64,000 nt of DNA, from positions 372,001 to 436,000 of the forward strand of contig JAJFFV010000005.1 in assembly GCA_021776475.1 (NCBI GenBank), read 5' to 3'. The stretch is from Parvularculaceae bacterium (GTDB lineage: Bacteria; Pseudomonadota; Alphaproteobacteria; Caulobacterales; Parvularculaceae). Positions 1-8,411 of the stretch are shown here, one piece after another. The translations under genes were made by a program, and so were the position numbers. The notes under the pieces were generated by a model that saw only the letters and a program-made list of their open reading frames with translations, had not been told where the DNA came from and made no database searches. Numbering within the stretch: position 1 is the first letter of the stretch; each line of letters opens with the position of its first letter.

Positions 1-471
1 AATGCCCGGTTTGATGACGATAACGGTGTCGTTTATCGTTACGGCGGGTCGCATCTCGGGATCGCGACGCAAACACCGAACGGTCTGATCGTACCAGTAA
101 TCCGGCATGCCGAAGCCAATGATCTGTGGACCAATGCACTGGAAATGAAACGTCTCGCCGATGCCGCGCGTGACGGGACGGCCAAGCGAGACGAGCTTGC
201 CGGTTCAACGATCACCATCACCAGCCTTGGGGCCATGGGTGGCATTGTCACCACGCCGGTGATCAACCATCCGGAAGTCGCCATCATCGGCGTCAACAAA
301 ATCATGACCCGCCCGGTTTACAATAGTGAAGGCCAATTAGTGCCGCGCAAGATGATGAACCTATCTTCGTCGTTTGATCACCGCGTCGTCGATGGCTGGG
401 ACGCGGCTGAGTTCATTCAGACAATCAAAGCCTATCTGGAATTCCCGGCAACGATGTTTATGGACAACTGA
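1..471 (+). CDS. bkdB: Branched-chain 2-oxoacid dehydrogenase E2, C-terminal part
   Basis: The frame is open from the first base, so only the last 156 residues are present. They form the C-terminal half of a 2-oxoacid dehydrogenase acyltransferase (E2) catalytic domain, which moves an acyl group from lipoamide to CoA. The active-site motif DHRVVDG is present within SSSFDHRVVDGWDAAEFIQ, and the SLGAMGG and PVINHPEVAI segments are typical. The FDHRVVDGWDAAEF wording resembles branched-chain E2 more than pyruvate or 2-oxoglutarate E2; that assignment is inference. The lipoyl and subunit-binding domains lie outside the window. The gene is followed at once by an E3 gene, as in bkd operons. Confidence 0.85.
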   Translation, partial: NARFDDDNGVVYRYGGSHLGIATQTPNGLIVPVIRHAEANDLWTNALEMKRLADAARDGTAKRDELAGSTITITSLGAMGGIVTTPVINHPEVAIIGVNKIMTRPVYNSEGQLVPRKMMNLSSSFDHRVVDGWDAAEFIQTIKAYLEFPATMFMDN

Positions 472-484
472 TAAGGATTAATCA

Positions 485-1876
485 GTGAACGACATTACTT
501 GTAAAGTTCTTGTGCTGGGCGGTGGACCTGGCGGCTACGTCGCGGGTATCCGCGCCGGACAACTTGGCTTGGACACGGTGCTTATAGAAGGCCAAAAGCT
601 TGGCGGCTGCTGCCTCAATGTCGGCTGCATCCCGTCCAAGGCGTTCATCCACGCCGCTAACGAAGTCGATAAAGTGAACCATTTCGCCAACGGCTCGGCC
701 CTAGGCATCAAGGTCTCAAATCCTGAATTCACCCTTTCCAAAACCGTCGAATGGAAAGATGGGATCGTCAGCCGCCTCAACACCGGCGTCGCAGGCTTGC
801 TCAAAAAAAATAAAGTCAAAATCATCGAGGGCTGGGGCGAGATGCAGGACGGCAAGACCTGCCTTGTCAAAACCGATGACGGCGAAGTTTTGATCCGCGC
901 AGAGCACGTCATCCTAGCCACCGGCTCGATCTCGACGGCGCTGCCCAACCTACCCTTCGGTGATAAAATTGTATCATCGTCGGACATTCTTTCGCTCAAT
1001 GAAGTGCCCGCCAAACTGGCCGTCATTGGCGGCGGCTATATCGGTCTCGAACTTGGCATCGCCATGCGCAAGATGGGCAGTGATGTCACCATCGTTGAGG
1101 CAACTCCGTCGATCCTGCCGCAATATGACAAGTCGCTCACCAAACCGGTGATGAAACGAATGGACGAGCTTGGCATGACGGTAATGCTCAATGCCGTGGC
1201 CGACGGCCTTAACAACAAGGGCGACCTCACCATCCTCGACAAGGAAGGCAAAAAGCAGGTCATCAAGGCTGACAAAATCCTTGTCACCGTCGGTCGCTCA
1301 CCGCGCACTGAAGGCTGGGGTATCGAAAACCTGGCTCTCGATTTGGATGGACGCTTCCTCAAGATTGATGACCAGTGCTCGACTTCGATGAAAAGTGTCT
1401 GGGCAATTGGCGATGTCACCGGCGAGCCGATGCTGGCCCATCGCGCTATGGCACAAGGCGAAATGGTTGCGGAAATTATCGCAGGCCACAACCGCCGTTG
1501 GGACAAGCGCGCGATCCCGGCAATCTGCTTTACCGATCCTGAAGTCGTCAGTGTGGGTCTTTCTGAAACACAGGCAAAAGAACAAGGCCACGAGATTATG
1601 AAAGCCGAGTTCCCGTTCATGGCCAATGGTCGGGCCATGACGCAGGAAGATGAAACCGGCTTCGTCCGCATCATCGCCCGTAAAGACAATCACCTAATCC
1701 TCGGCGTTGAAGCCGTTGGTGGCGAAGTTTCCGAACTGTCAGCCGAGTTCGCACTGGCGATTGAAATGGGTGCGACCTTGGAAGACATCGCGGGCACCAT
1801 CCACGCACACCCGACCAAGAGTGAAGCCGTTCTGGAATCTGGGTTGCGGGCTTTGGGTCAGGCGTTGCATATTTAG
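485..1876 (+). CDS. lpdA: Dihydrolipoyl dehydrogenase (E3)
   Basis: This flavoprotein reoxidises the dihydrolipoamide of the preceding E2 and reduces NAD+. The 463-residue length is normal. Visible motifs are the FAD-binding GGGPGG (12-17), the redox disulfide C43-LNVG-C48 followed by IPSK, the NAD-binding GGGYIGLELG, the second FAD motif AIGDVTGEPMLAHRA, and the catalytic HAHPTKSE with H442 and E447. HPTKSE has Lys where many E3 proteins have Leu. Translation starts at a GTG 13 bp after the E2 stop, preceded by TAAGGATT as ribosome-binding site, so the two genes are probably cotranscribed. It probably serves the branched-chain complex rather than being the only E3 of the cell, but this cannot be proved here. 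Confidence 0.95.
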   Translation: MNDITCKVLVLGGGPGGYVAGIRAGQLGLDTVLIEGQKLGGCCLNVGCIPSKAFIHAANEVDKVNHFANGSALGIKVSNPEFTLSKTVEWKDGIVSRLNTGVAGLLKKNKVKIIEGWGEMQDGKTCLVKTDDGEVLIRAEHVILATGSISTALPNLPFGDKIVSSSDILSLNEVPAKLAVIGGGYIGLELGIAMRKMGSDVTIVEATPSILPQYDKSLTKPVMKRMDELGMTVMLNAVADGLNNKGDLTILDKEGKKQVIKADKILVTVGRSPRTEGWGIENLALDLDGRFLKIDDQCSTSMKSVWAIGDVTGEPMLAHRAMAQGEMVAEIIAGHNRRWDKRAIPAICFTDPEVVSVGLSETQAKEQGHEIMKAEFPFMANGRAMTQEDETGFVRIIARKDNHLILGVEAVGGEVSELSAEFALAIEMGATLEDIAGTIHAHPTKSEAVLESGLRALGQALHI

Positions 1877-1885
1877 CGGTGGTGA

Positions 1886-2233
1886 CTATTTTCCAGATCG
1901 CTGCGTCAGGGCAATAATCACCCCACTGACATAAAGAATTCCACCGACCAACACCACATTGAGCGCCCAGCTTTCGGGCAACAAATAAATGTCACGCGCC
2001 CACCCCGTCTCAATCTCGCGCAGGCCTCGCGCCCATGATTGAAGAATACATTCTTCGCCATTCAACAACCGCCCGGTACAAAGAAGTGGAGGAAAAGCGA
2101 CCGCCGCCCAGAACAGGATCGATCGCTCGCCGCGGATCGCCTGCCAAGCGATAAAAGGTCCGGCCGCAAAAACCAGCAACACAATGAGCGTATGCACCGC
2201 CATCAATCCATGAAGAGTCAAATAATCCGACAC
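1886..2233 (-). CDS. Small integral membrane protein
   Basis: A 115-residue protein with about three hydrophobic segments (roughly residues 10-30, 38-52 and 88-108). The middle part has a polar stretch with one Cys (GEECILQ) ahead of a Trp-rich loop. That layout resembles the DUF2784 type of small membrane protein, but the match is weak and no function is claimed. The start is a GTG at 2233; no strong ribosome-binding site was seen. It converges on lpdA with only 9 bp between the stops, and is divergent from divL across a 411-bp gap. Confidence 0.6.
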   Translation of the reverse strand: MSDYLTLHGLMAVHTLIVLLVFAAGPFIAWQAIRGERSILFWAAVAFPPLLCTGRLLNGEECILQSWARGLREIETGWARDIYLLPESWALNVVLVGGILYVSGVIIALTQRSGK

Positions 2234-2644
2234 CCTGCTTCACCACATTACAGTAACCGGTTGATATTCTACCGGTTTTTCAGATCTTTGTCTTTTCCGT
2301 TATTTTTTTTGCGATTCATTCTCATTTGTGTTGCAAACCGGATCATCTCTTTGAATGATTACCATACTGCCGATCACCGCAGTCGTCCGACCAGACTATT
2401 TGCAAAAAGCGGCGGCAGGCTTTGGCCATCAAAAAGTGGCGTTTTGAGCCCAATTCGAGGGCCACGGGATGTCCAACATGTGGGTTTTCATAAGCGACAA
2501 CCAGTCCGCCGAATTAGGTCTCAAAAAACTGTGCATTTTTCCCACAGGCCCCTTTCGTCGAACAGCGAATTGGTCCCTATATGGTGTCCGTTTAGAAAAA
2601 ATTAACTAAATATTGACGATTTTTTCGTCGACTCAGGGTTTGGG
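2234..2644. other. Gene-poor divergent intergenic region
   Basis: About 410 bp between a leftward small membrane-protein gene and divL. No convincing coding frame was seen; one open frame crossing it has low-complexity, basic composition. It holds the presumed divL promoter, with a CtrA-like box at 2602-2616 and a GACTC (GANTC) site at 2630-2634, both described separately. A 19-bp stretch at 2434-2452 is nearly identical to one at 18732-18750. The AT-rich run at 2260-2330 could hold the promoter of the leftward gene. Confidence 0.5.
2602..2617 (+). promoter_or_regulatory. CtrA-like box upstream of divL
   Basis: TTAA at 2602-2605 and TTGAC at 2613-2617 are separated by seven bases. The CtrA recognition sequence of Caulobacter-type bacteria is TTAA-N7-TTAAC, so this is one mismatch away. 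It ends 27 bp before the divL start codon. Function is inferred from the motif and the identity of the gene it precedes. Confidence 0.4.
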
Positions 2645-5320
2645 ATGGGCGCTATAAAAACAACAATCCTGGGGGGATTAAGGCGGCTGCCGACCGTGTT
2701 AGCGGGCTCAGCATGCCTTTTACCCACATCCGCACTGGCACAGGGGGCCGAGACCTCCACCAATGCTCTTGTCTCGGGCATGAATTCGACTGTCATCGTC
2801 ATGGGTGGCGCCATTATGTTAGCCGTTGGGGCAGTGACCTACGCCCTTCGCTTGGCGAACTCATCCCGCTCTATGTCCCTCACCTGGTCACATAAACTCG
2901 CGGACATGGAAGCACGGCTCGACAAATCTGAATCTGTGCTCGCCGCTCATCCGGGCCTGGTGCTGGTCTGGCACGATTCCTACAATGACATCGATACTGG
3001 CTGGGGCAGGCCGCGCGTCCTTGGCGGACCAGCAGCCCTTGCTTCCATTCTCACCTTTGCCGACGATGCTGCTGCTGCGCTCGATAATCCGGCCGCCGCA
3101 CTTTTGAACAAGCTCGGCGAATTACCACTGGAAGAAGAAGTCGCACCCGAAGATGTCCGTAAGCTGAAAGAGCGCATTCGAGAATTACGTGCGCACGGCG
3201 TTGCCTTTTCCGGGGCGGTCGTCACTGATGAGGGCCGCTCGATCGATGTTGATGGCCGGGTTGCTGGTGATCAGGTGACACTCTGGCTGACCGATCCGGC
3301 GGTACGTCTGGCGGAAGATGGCGGCGTAATCGGTAAAGCGCGAGACCGCGCCGCAGATTTGCACGGTGCCCTCAATCACCTTGATCGCCTGCCCATGGCT
3401 TCGTGGCGCCGTGGCCCTGACCTCAAGCTCGAATGGACAAATAACGCCTATATCGAGATGGTCGAAGCCATTAATCTCGAAGAAGTCATCGAAAACCAGA
3501 TCGAGATCGACCCTGCGTTCAGAAAGCTGGCGGCGCGCGCGCAGGAAGAATTTTCCCGTTCCTCCGGTCGGAGGATCATAGATGACATCGTCGTCGTCAA
3601 TATTCGTGGCATGCGCCGTGTACTGCGCATCATGGAACAGCCAATGCACGGCGCTGGCGATGCTGGTCTTGGCGGTATCGCGATCGATATCACCAAGCTA
3701 GACAAGGCCCAGGAAGATCTCAAACGTCACCAGAACGCTTACCGCAAAACACTTGATCAGATGCCATCTGCGGTCGCCGTTTTCGGCGCCACACAACAGC
3801 TTGACTACCACAACCAAGCATTCCTCGAATTGTGGAAACTGGATGATGCAGAACTGCGCACACGCCCTTATCACGGCGAGCTGCTCGACAAGCTGCATCA
3901 CAAGGGCCGCCTGCCCGCCTACGCTGATTACAGCAAATGGAAAGAAAATCAGCTCACCCTTTATACGGAAAGCCAGCTCGACGAGCGCTCGATTGACGGG
4001 GCTGCACCAGACGAAATCTGGAGCCTGCCGAACGGCAAGACGCTGCGCGTCGCCCGCCAGCGCCATCCGCTTGGTGGCGTCGTCCTGATTTTTGAGGACA
4101 TTACCGAAAATCTCCGCCTAGAGACCGACTTTAACACACAAATCAGCGTTCAACGCGCCACACTCAACAATTTGGCCGAAGGTGTTGCCGTTTTCGCCTC
4201 CGACGGTAAATTGAGGCTTTATAACAGCGCCTTTCAGAAAATGTGGCAATTCGATGCAACGGCGCTATCAGAACAGCCTGACTTCGACGTCCTTGCGAAA
4301 CAGTTTGACCGCCTTGCGACGGAACAAACCGCCGCCTGGAGCAATCTGAAGGGCCGGATCACATCTTTTGCACCGGAAGACCGGATACCGATTGAACATG
4401 CGGAAGTTGTACTGAAAGACAGCCGGACCTTTGCCTACGCCACCGCGCCCCTCCCCGATGGTGCCACGTTGTTGACGTTCCTTGATGTGACCGACAGCCG
4501 GGAGCGCGAAAAGGAACTTCAGGAACGTAATGAATGGCTTGAAACCGCAGATCGTATTAAGACGAAATTCGTCAACCACATTTCCTACAATCTGCGCAAT
4601 CCGCTAAACACGATCATCGGGTTTGCCGAAATGCTCGAAACCGAAATGTTCGGTACCCTGAATGATCGCCAGAAAGACTATGCTGCGAGCATCCTGTCCG
4701 CATCAAACCACCTTCTCGACCTGATCAACGACATCATCGATCTTGCAGCAATTGACGCAGGCAAACTGGATCTCGAAGTCGACGAGATGCAGGTTCGTAA
4801 AACGCTCGAAAATGCTGCCACTTACGCAGCGCTCAAGGCTGAAGATTCGGCAATTTCCCTCAAACTTGATATCTCGGAAGATGTCGGCGCAATTATGGCG
4901 GACGAAAAACGGATCAAACAGGTATTGTTTAATCTGCTCGCCAATGCGTTCTCATTCACAGACGAGGGCGGCCAGGTGACGCTCGGCGCTGACCGCGACG
5001 GCAACACTATTCGCATATGGGTCCAGGATACCGGCCGCGGCGTTTCTCCAGAAGATCAGGCAAAAGCCTTTGACCGGTTTGAGAGCAGGGGACCAGGCGC
5101 TGGTGCTGGCCTCGGATTGTCACTCGTCAAAAGCTTTGTTGAACTTCACGGCGGCTGGGTCCGGCTCTCGTCGCGAGAAGGTCGCGGCACCTTGATAAGT
5201 TGCCACCTGCCGACTGATGGCCCCGATACCGGCACCGTCATCAAAGACGCGGCCGGGTCTGGCGAAACACTGCTAGAGGCACCAGATTCTGAAGAAACAA
5301 CTACTTTCGCTGCTGAGTGA
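2645..5320 (+). CDS. divL: DivL-type cell-cycle pseudo-histidine kinase
   Basis: An 891-residue membrane sensor with an N-terminal signal-like segment ending near ALAQ (about residue 33), a transmembrane helix at about 50-70, PAS-like regions around 255-350, 370-490 and 505-620, then HisKA and HATPase domains. Where an ordinary kinase has SHELRTP, this protein reads ISYNLRNPLNTIIGF, so Tyr648 replaces the phospho-accepting His. That replacement is the hallmark of DivL, which in Caulobacter senses DivK~P and controls the CckA-CtrA phosphorelay at the cell pole. The ATPase boxes are recognisable (NLLANAFSFT, DTGRGV, AGLGLSLVKSFVELHGGW). It is longer than Caulobacter DivL, mainly through its N-terminal part. 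The ATG at 2645 follows a weak AGGG; no better start was seen. Confidence 0.9.
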   Translation: MGAIKTTILGGLRRLPTVLAGSACLLPTSALAQGAETSTNALVSGMNSTVIVMGGAIMLAVGAVTYALRLANSSRSMSLTWSHKLADMEARLDKSESVLAAHPGLVLVWHDSYNDIDTGWGRPRVLGGPAALASILTFADDAAAALDNPAAALLNKLGELPLEEEVAPEDVRKLKERIRELRAHGVAFSGAVVTDEGRSIDVDGRVAGDQVTLWLTDPAVRLAEDGGVIGKARDRAADLHGALNHLDRLPMASWRRGPDLKLEWTNNAYIEMVEAINLEEVIENQIEIDPAFRKLAARAQEEFSRSSGRRIIDDIVVVNIRGMRRVLRIMEQPMHGAGDAGLGGIAIDITKLDKAQEDLKRHQNAYRKTLDQMPSAVAVFGATQQLDYHNQAFLELWKLDDAELRTRPYHGELLDKLHHKGRLPAYADYSKWKENQLTLYTESQLDERSIDGAAPDEIWSLPNGKTLRVARQRHPLGGVVLIFEDITENLRLETDFNTQISVQRATLNNLAEGVAVFASDGKLRLYNSAFQKMWQFDATALSEQPDFDVLAKQFDRLATEQTAAWSNLKGRITSFAPEDRIPIEHAEVVLKDSRTFAYATAPLPDGATLLTFLDVTDSREREKELQERNEWLETADRIKTKFVNHISYNLRNPLNTIIGFAEMLETEMFGTLNDRQKDYAASILSASNHLLDLINDIIDLAAIDAGKLDLEVDEMQVRKTLENAATYAALKAEDSAISLKLDISEDVGAIMADEKRIKQVLFNLLANAFSFTDEGGQVTLGADRDGNTIRIWVQDTGRGVSPEDQAKAFDRFESRGPGAGAGLGLSLVKSFVELHGGWVRLSSREGRGTLISCHLPTDGPDTGTVIKDAAGSGETLLEAPDSEETTTFAAE

Positions 5321-5395
5321 TCGAGCCGGTAAATCTGACCACATCTTAACGATAGACTTGTTCGTGACGGGGCCTTTCCGGTGTAAGACAAGCGT

Positions 5396-6061
5396 ATGTG
5401 GAAAACTGTTCTATCAATTATATTACCGACGGCATTTTGCCTGGCGCCAGCCCTTGCCGATGAAACGGTGTTCGATCCCGACTATCAGACCTGCGTCAGG
5501 GAAGTTGATGCAAATCCCGAAACCGGTCGTTTTTATGCGCTGCGCTGGATGAGCGATGGCGGCGGCGACCCGGCGGTTTATTGTGCAGCGCTGGCAGACC
5601 TTGCGATGAATCTCCCGCGTCTTGCGGGCGGTCGGTTGCAACTGCTGGCGGAGAAAAACCGCAACAGAGATCCCTATCTGTCAGCCCGTTTGTACGCGCA
5701 GTCAGCACAGGCCTGGGTTGCTGGCGAGGAAGATGATCGGGCACTGGCGGCAATTGAGCAGGCGACCCGTATGGCGCCGGCGTCAGAAGAGGTAAAACTA
5801 CTCGCAGCGCCCGTCTACGCCGAGGCAGGTCGTTGGGGTCTTGTCAAACGCTCACTTGATGAGGCTGAACGAGACACTACTTTGAATGCGGCTGCCCTTG
5901 TTCTGCGCGGTCGGGCGAAAATGGAGCTAGCAGATCCCGAAGGTGCAGCGCGCGATCTCCAAAAAGCGCTTAATCTCGAACCGGATAACATCGACGGGCT
6001 TATTTTGCGTGGGGAATTGGCCCAAACCGGCTACGCGATTGATCCTTATACAGCGCGATAG
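5396..6061 (+). CDS. Exported tetratricopeptide-repeat protein
   Basis: A 221-residue protein with a signal peptide (ILPTAFCLAPALA, cleavage near residue 22). Helical repeats from about residue 85 to 215 match the TPR pattern, most clearly LRGRAKMELADPEGAARDLQ and KALNLEPDNIDGLILRGEL. Two cysteines (CVREVD and YCAALAD) lie near the start of the mature protein. TPR domains are protein-interaction scaffolds, so a periplasmic assembly or trafficking role is likely; the partner is unknown. It lies 75 bp after divL on the same strand and may share its transcript. Confidence 0.75.
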   Translation: MWKTVLSIILPTAFCLAPALADETVFDPDYQTCVREVDANPETGRFYALRWMSDGGGDPAVYCAALADLAMNLPRLAGGRLQLLAEKNRNRDPYLSARLYAQSAQAWVAGEEDDRALAAIEQATRMAPASEEVKLLAAPVYAEAGRWGLVKRSLDEAERDTTLNAAALVLRGRAKMELADPEGAARDLQKALNLEPDNIDGLILRGELAQTGYAIDPYTAR

Positions 6062-6127
6062 TTTGGCTGGACCCTGCAGACAAAACACCTGATACTTGTT
6101 CTTTATTGTGACATCAGTTCGGACGTT

Positions 6128-6979
6128 ATGGCTAACTATTGGGAAAATGAAAATTATGTCCGCGATCTGCAAGCTGCAGCAAAGCTTGATCGTAGCGAAC
6201 TGCCGGAAGATACGACGGCAACCGACGCGAATCTTGCAGGCTCGCGTGCCGCCATGTTGTCTCTCATTGATCGACTGGCTCGGCAGAGCGTTCCGCTCCT
6301 CAGCCTGATCGGCGTAAGCATTGCATCGATAGCAGGATTCTATACGTTGAGCTTGCCGGGGCTGAGTCTCGCTTTCGTTGGTCGCCTCAGCCTTTGGCTC
6401 GTGATCGTTCTGGCGTGTCTCACCTTCACAGCGCATCGGTTGTATTTGTTTCGACAAGGATTTGCCTATAGTGGTCATCCATTTACATGGCGGGCACACT
6501 ACACAGCAACATTATCTGTACTCAGTTCAGCCTTTGGCTCTGGCGCGGTGTTGTTAACACCGGCGAGCATACCAGCCAGTATCGCCATACTGATCTGTGG
6601 TGCAATACTCTTGACCGCGATTATTTTTGGTGTCGGACACCTAGCGCACCGGCCTGCAGCAGTGACCGCTTCATTGCCGGCTGCCGTTTTGGCCCTCACC
6701 GCCGCGTTGTTTCACATCCTGCCCCTTTCCCGGGAATTGCTTCAGCAGTTTCTTTTCCTCTGGGCTGGCGGTGTGGCGATAACGGTTGCCTGTGCGCTAT
6801 GGTCCAGTGCCCAGGCGGCGAAATTGGTTGCAGAAACCCTCCGCAATCATCCGCGGAACGAGATGTTACAAATCAGTGCGAGGCACAAGAAAGTCAGCGC
6901 CGCCTACAATCCGTTCCGGATCAAACTGCAGCAGAGCAAAGACCCACAGAGCGAGCGCTACAATCCAAGCGAACTGTAA
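6128..6979 (+). CDS. Unrecognised polytopic membrane protein
   Basis: A 283-residue protein I do not recognise. The first 50 residues are polar (MANYWENENYVRDLQAAAKL), then about six hydrophobic helices follow between residues 55 and 235, ending in a basic, polar tail (ARHKKVSAAYNPFRIKLQQ). No catalytic motif was seen. Its 3' end overlaps the convergent glutamate dehydrogenase gene by 22 bp. The start is the first ATG; only a weak ribosome-binding site precedes it. Confidence 0.6.
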   Translation: MANYWENENYVRDLQAAAKLDRSELPEDTTATDANLAGSRAAMLSLIDRLARQSVPLLSLIGVSIASIAGFYTLSLPGLSLAFVGRLSLWLVIVLACLTFTAHRLYLFRQGFAYSGHPFTWRAHYTATLSVLSSAFGSGAVLLTPASIPASIAILICGAILLTAIIFGVGHLAHRPAAVTASLPAAVLALTAALFHILPLSRELLQQFLFLWAGGVAITVACALWSSAQAAKLVAETLRNHPRNEMLQISARHKKVSAAYNPFRIKLQQSKDPQSERYNPSEL

Positions 6980-8379
6980 CTGGTCGCAATCGTGTTGATC
7001 GAAGCAATATAAGCCGCTGTGCGCAGATCTTTAACTGACGAGTTCTCGTCCATGATACTCCGCATCGCATTATAAGCATCGCGCATCGTGTCATCGAGGC
7101 CGGAACGAACCAGTGCCAGCTCGTCAGAACCGCGAACAAATTCCTGTTTGAACTTGTCATTGAGGGGTTTGCCGATCTCCCGTTCCAACTCGGCAATCAG
7201 CAAGTTCGCCTTATACTCTTCCTGTCGGCGCTGCATGCGACCGAAACGGATATGCGACAGGTTTTTTACCCATTCAAAATAGGAAACTGTCACCCCGCCC
7301 GCATTGGCGTACATGTCCGGCAGGATGGCAACTCCCTTGCGCAGCAGGACTGTATCGGCATTCGCCGTGACCGGCCCGTTCGCTGCTTCCACAATCAATT
7401 TAGTCTTTATACGGTCCACATTGGTGGAATTGATTGTTCCTTCGATGGCAGCGGGAATGAGAATATCACACTCAGTTTCGAGAACTTCAGACCCTTTTTC
7501 ATGATACGTGCCACCACCAAAGCCACGCACCCCGCCCGTTGCAGAAATGTAGCCCTTGAGATCCTCAATATCGAGACCTGCGTCATTAAGGATCGCACCA
7601 TCACGTTCAATAACTGCGATGATTTTGGCGCCATCCTCTTCCGAGAGGAATTTCGCCGCATGATATCCCACATTACCAAGGCCCTGAACGATAACGGTTT
7701 TCCCGTCAAGCGTGCCCTCCAAGCCGGCCGCCTTCACACCATCGGGATGCCGGAAGAAAGCCTGTGTACCGTACTGAACACCGCGGCCTGTTGCCTCGAC
7801 GCGCCCCGCAATTCCACCAATTGTCAATGGTTTACCGGTGACACAGGCAGCTGCATCAATGTCTGTGGAATTAAGGCGTTTATACTCATCCGCCATCCAC
7901 GCCATTTCCCGTTCCCCGGTCCCCATGTCAGGTGCCGGTACGTTCTGGGATGGGTGTATAAGGTTTCGTTTGCATAACTCAAAGGTAAAACGGCGCGTAA
8001 TCCGCTCAAGTTCAAAAACTTCCCAGTCGGAAGGGTTAATACACAAGCCGCCCTTGGATCCGCCGAATGGCGAGTCCACCAACGCACACTTATAAGTCAT
8101 CAGCGCCGCAAGCGCTTCAACTTCATCCTGATTGACCGACAAGGCGTAGCGAATACCACCCTTTACCGGCTCTCGATGCTCGGAGTGAACAGCACGATAC
8201 CCAACGAATGTGTGGATTTCTCCGCGCAGCCTTACACCGAAACGTACTGTATACGTAGAGTTACAAATCCGGATTTTCTCTTTGAGGCCTGGCGATATAT
8301 CGATATGGGCTGCTGCCCGCTCGAACATCATATCGACGCTTTCGCGGAAGGTCGTCTCGCGTCCCTCTTTCAGTGCCAT
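6958..8379 (-). CDS. Glu/Leu/Phe/Val-type (glutamate) dehydrogenase
   Basis: A 473-residue amino-acid dehydrogenase that interconverts glutamate and 2-oxoglutarate with NAD(P). Family motifs are MTYKCALVDSPFGGSKGG (substrate and catalytic lysines), VPAPDMGTGEREMAWM (catalytic Asp) and the dinucleotide fold GLGNVGYHAAKFL. An acidic Glu after the second beta strand (AVIERDG) suggests NAD preference, as inference. The frame stays open 24 bp upstream to a TTG, but GAGGAG lies eight bases before the ATG at 8379, so that ATG is taken as the start. It follows purH by 32 bp on the same strand and probably shares its transcript. Confidence 0.9.
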   Translation of the reverse strand: MALKEGRETTFRESVDMMFERAAAHIDISPGLKEKIRICNSTYTVRFGVRLRGEIHTFVGYRAVHSEHREPVKGGIRYALSVNQDEVEALAALMTYKCALVDSPFGGSKGGLCINPSDWEVFELERITRRFTFELCKRNLIHPSQNVPAPDMGTGEREMAWMADEYKRLNSTDIDAAACVTGKPLTIGGIAGRVEATGRGVQYGTQAFFRHPDGVKAAGLEGTLDGKTVIVQGLGNVGYHAAKFLSEEDGAKIIAVIERDGAILNDAGLDIEDLKGYISATGGVRGFGGGTYHEKGSEVLETECDILIPAAIEGTINSTNVDRIKTKLIVEAANGPVTANADTVLLRKGVAILPDMYANAGGVTVSYFEWVKNLSHIRFGRMQRRQEEYKANLLIAELEREIGKPLNDKFKQEFVRGSDELALVRSGLDDTMRDAYNAMRSIMDENSSVKDLRTAAYIASINTIATSYSSLGL

Positions 8380-8411
8380 CCCCGTAAGTCTCCTCTTTTT
8401 CAATAGTATAG

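Noticed and set aside
535-1689. Long minus-strand open frames across lpdA (535-1026 and 1036-1689)
   Set aside because: They mirror the codon structure of lpdA, are rich in Ser/Arg/Pro and show no protein-family features.
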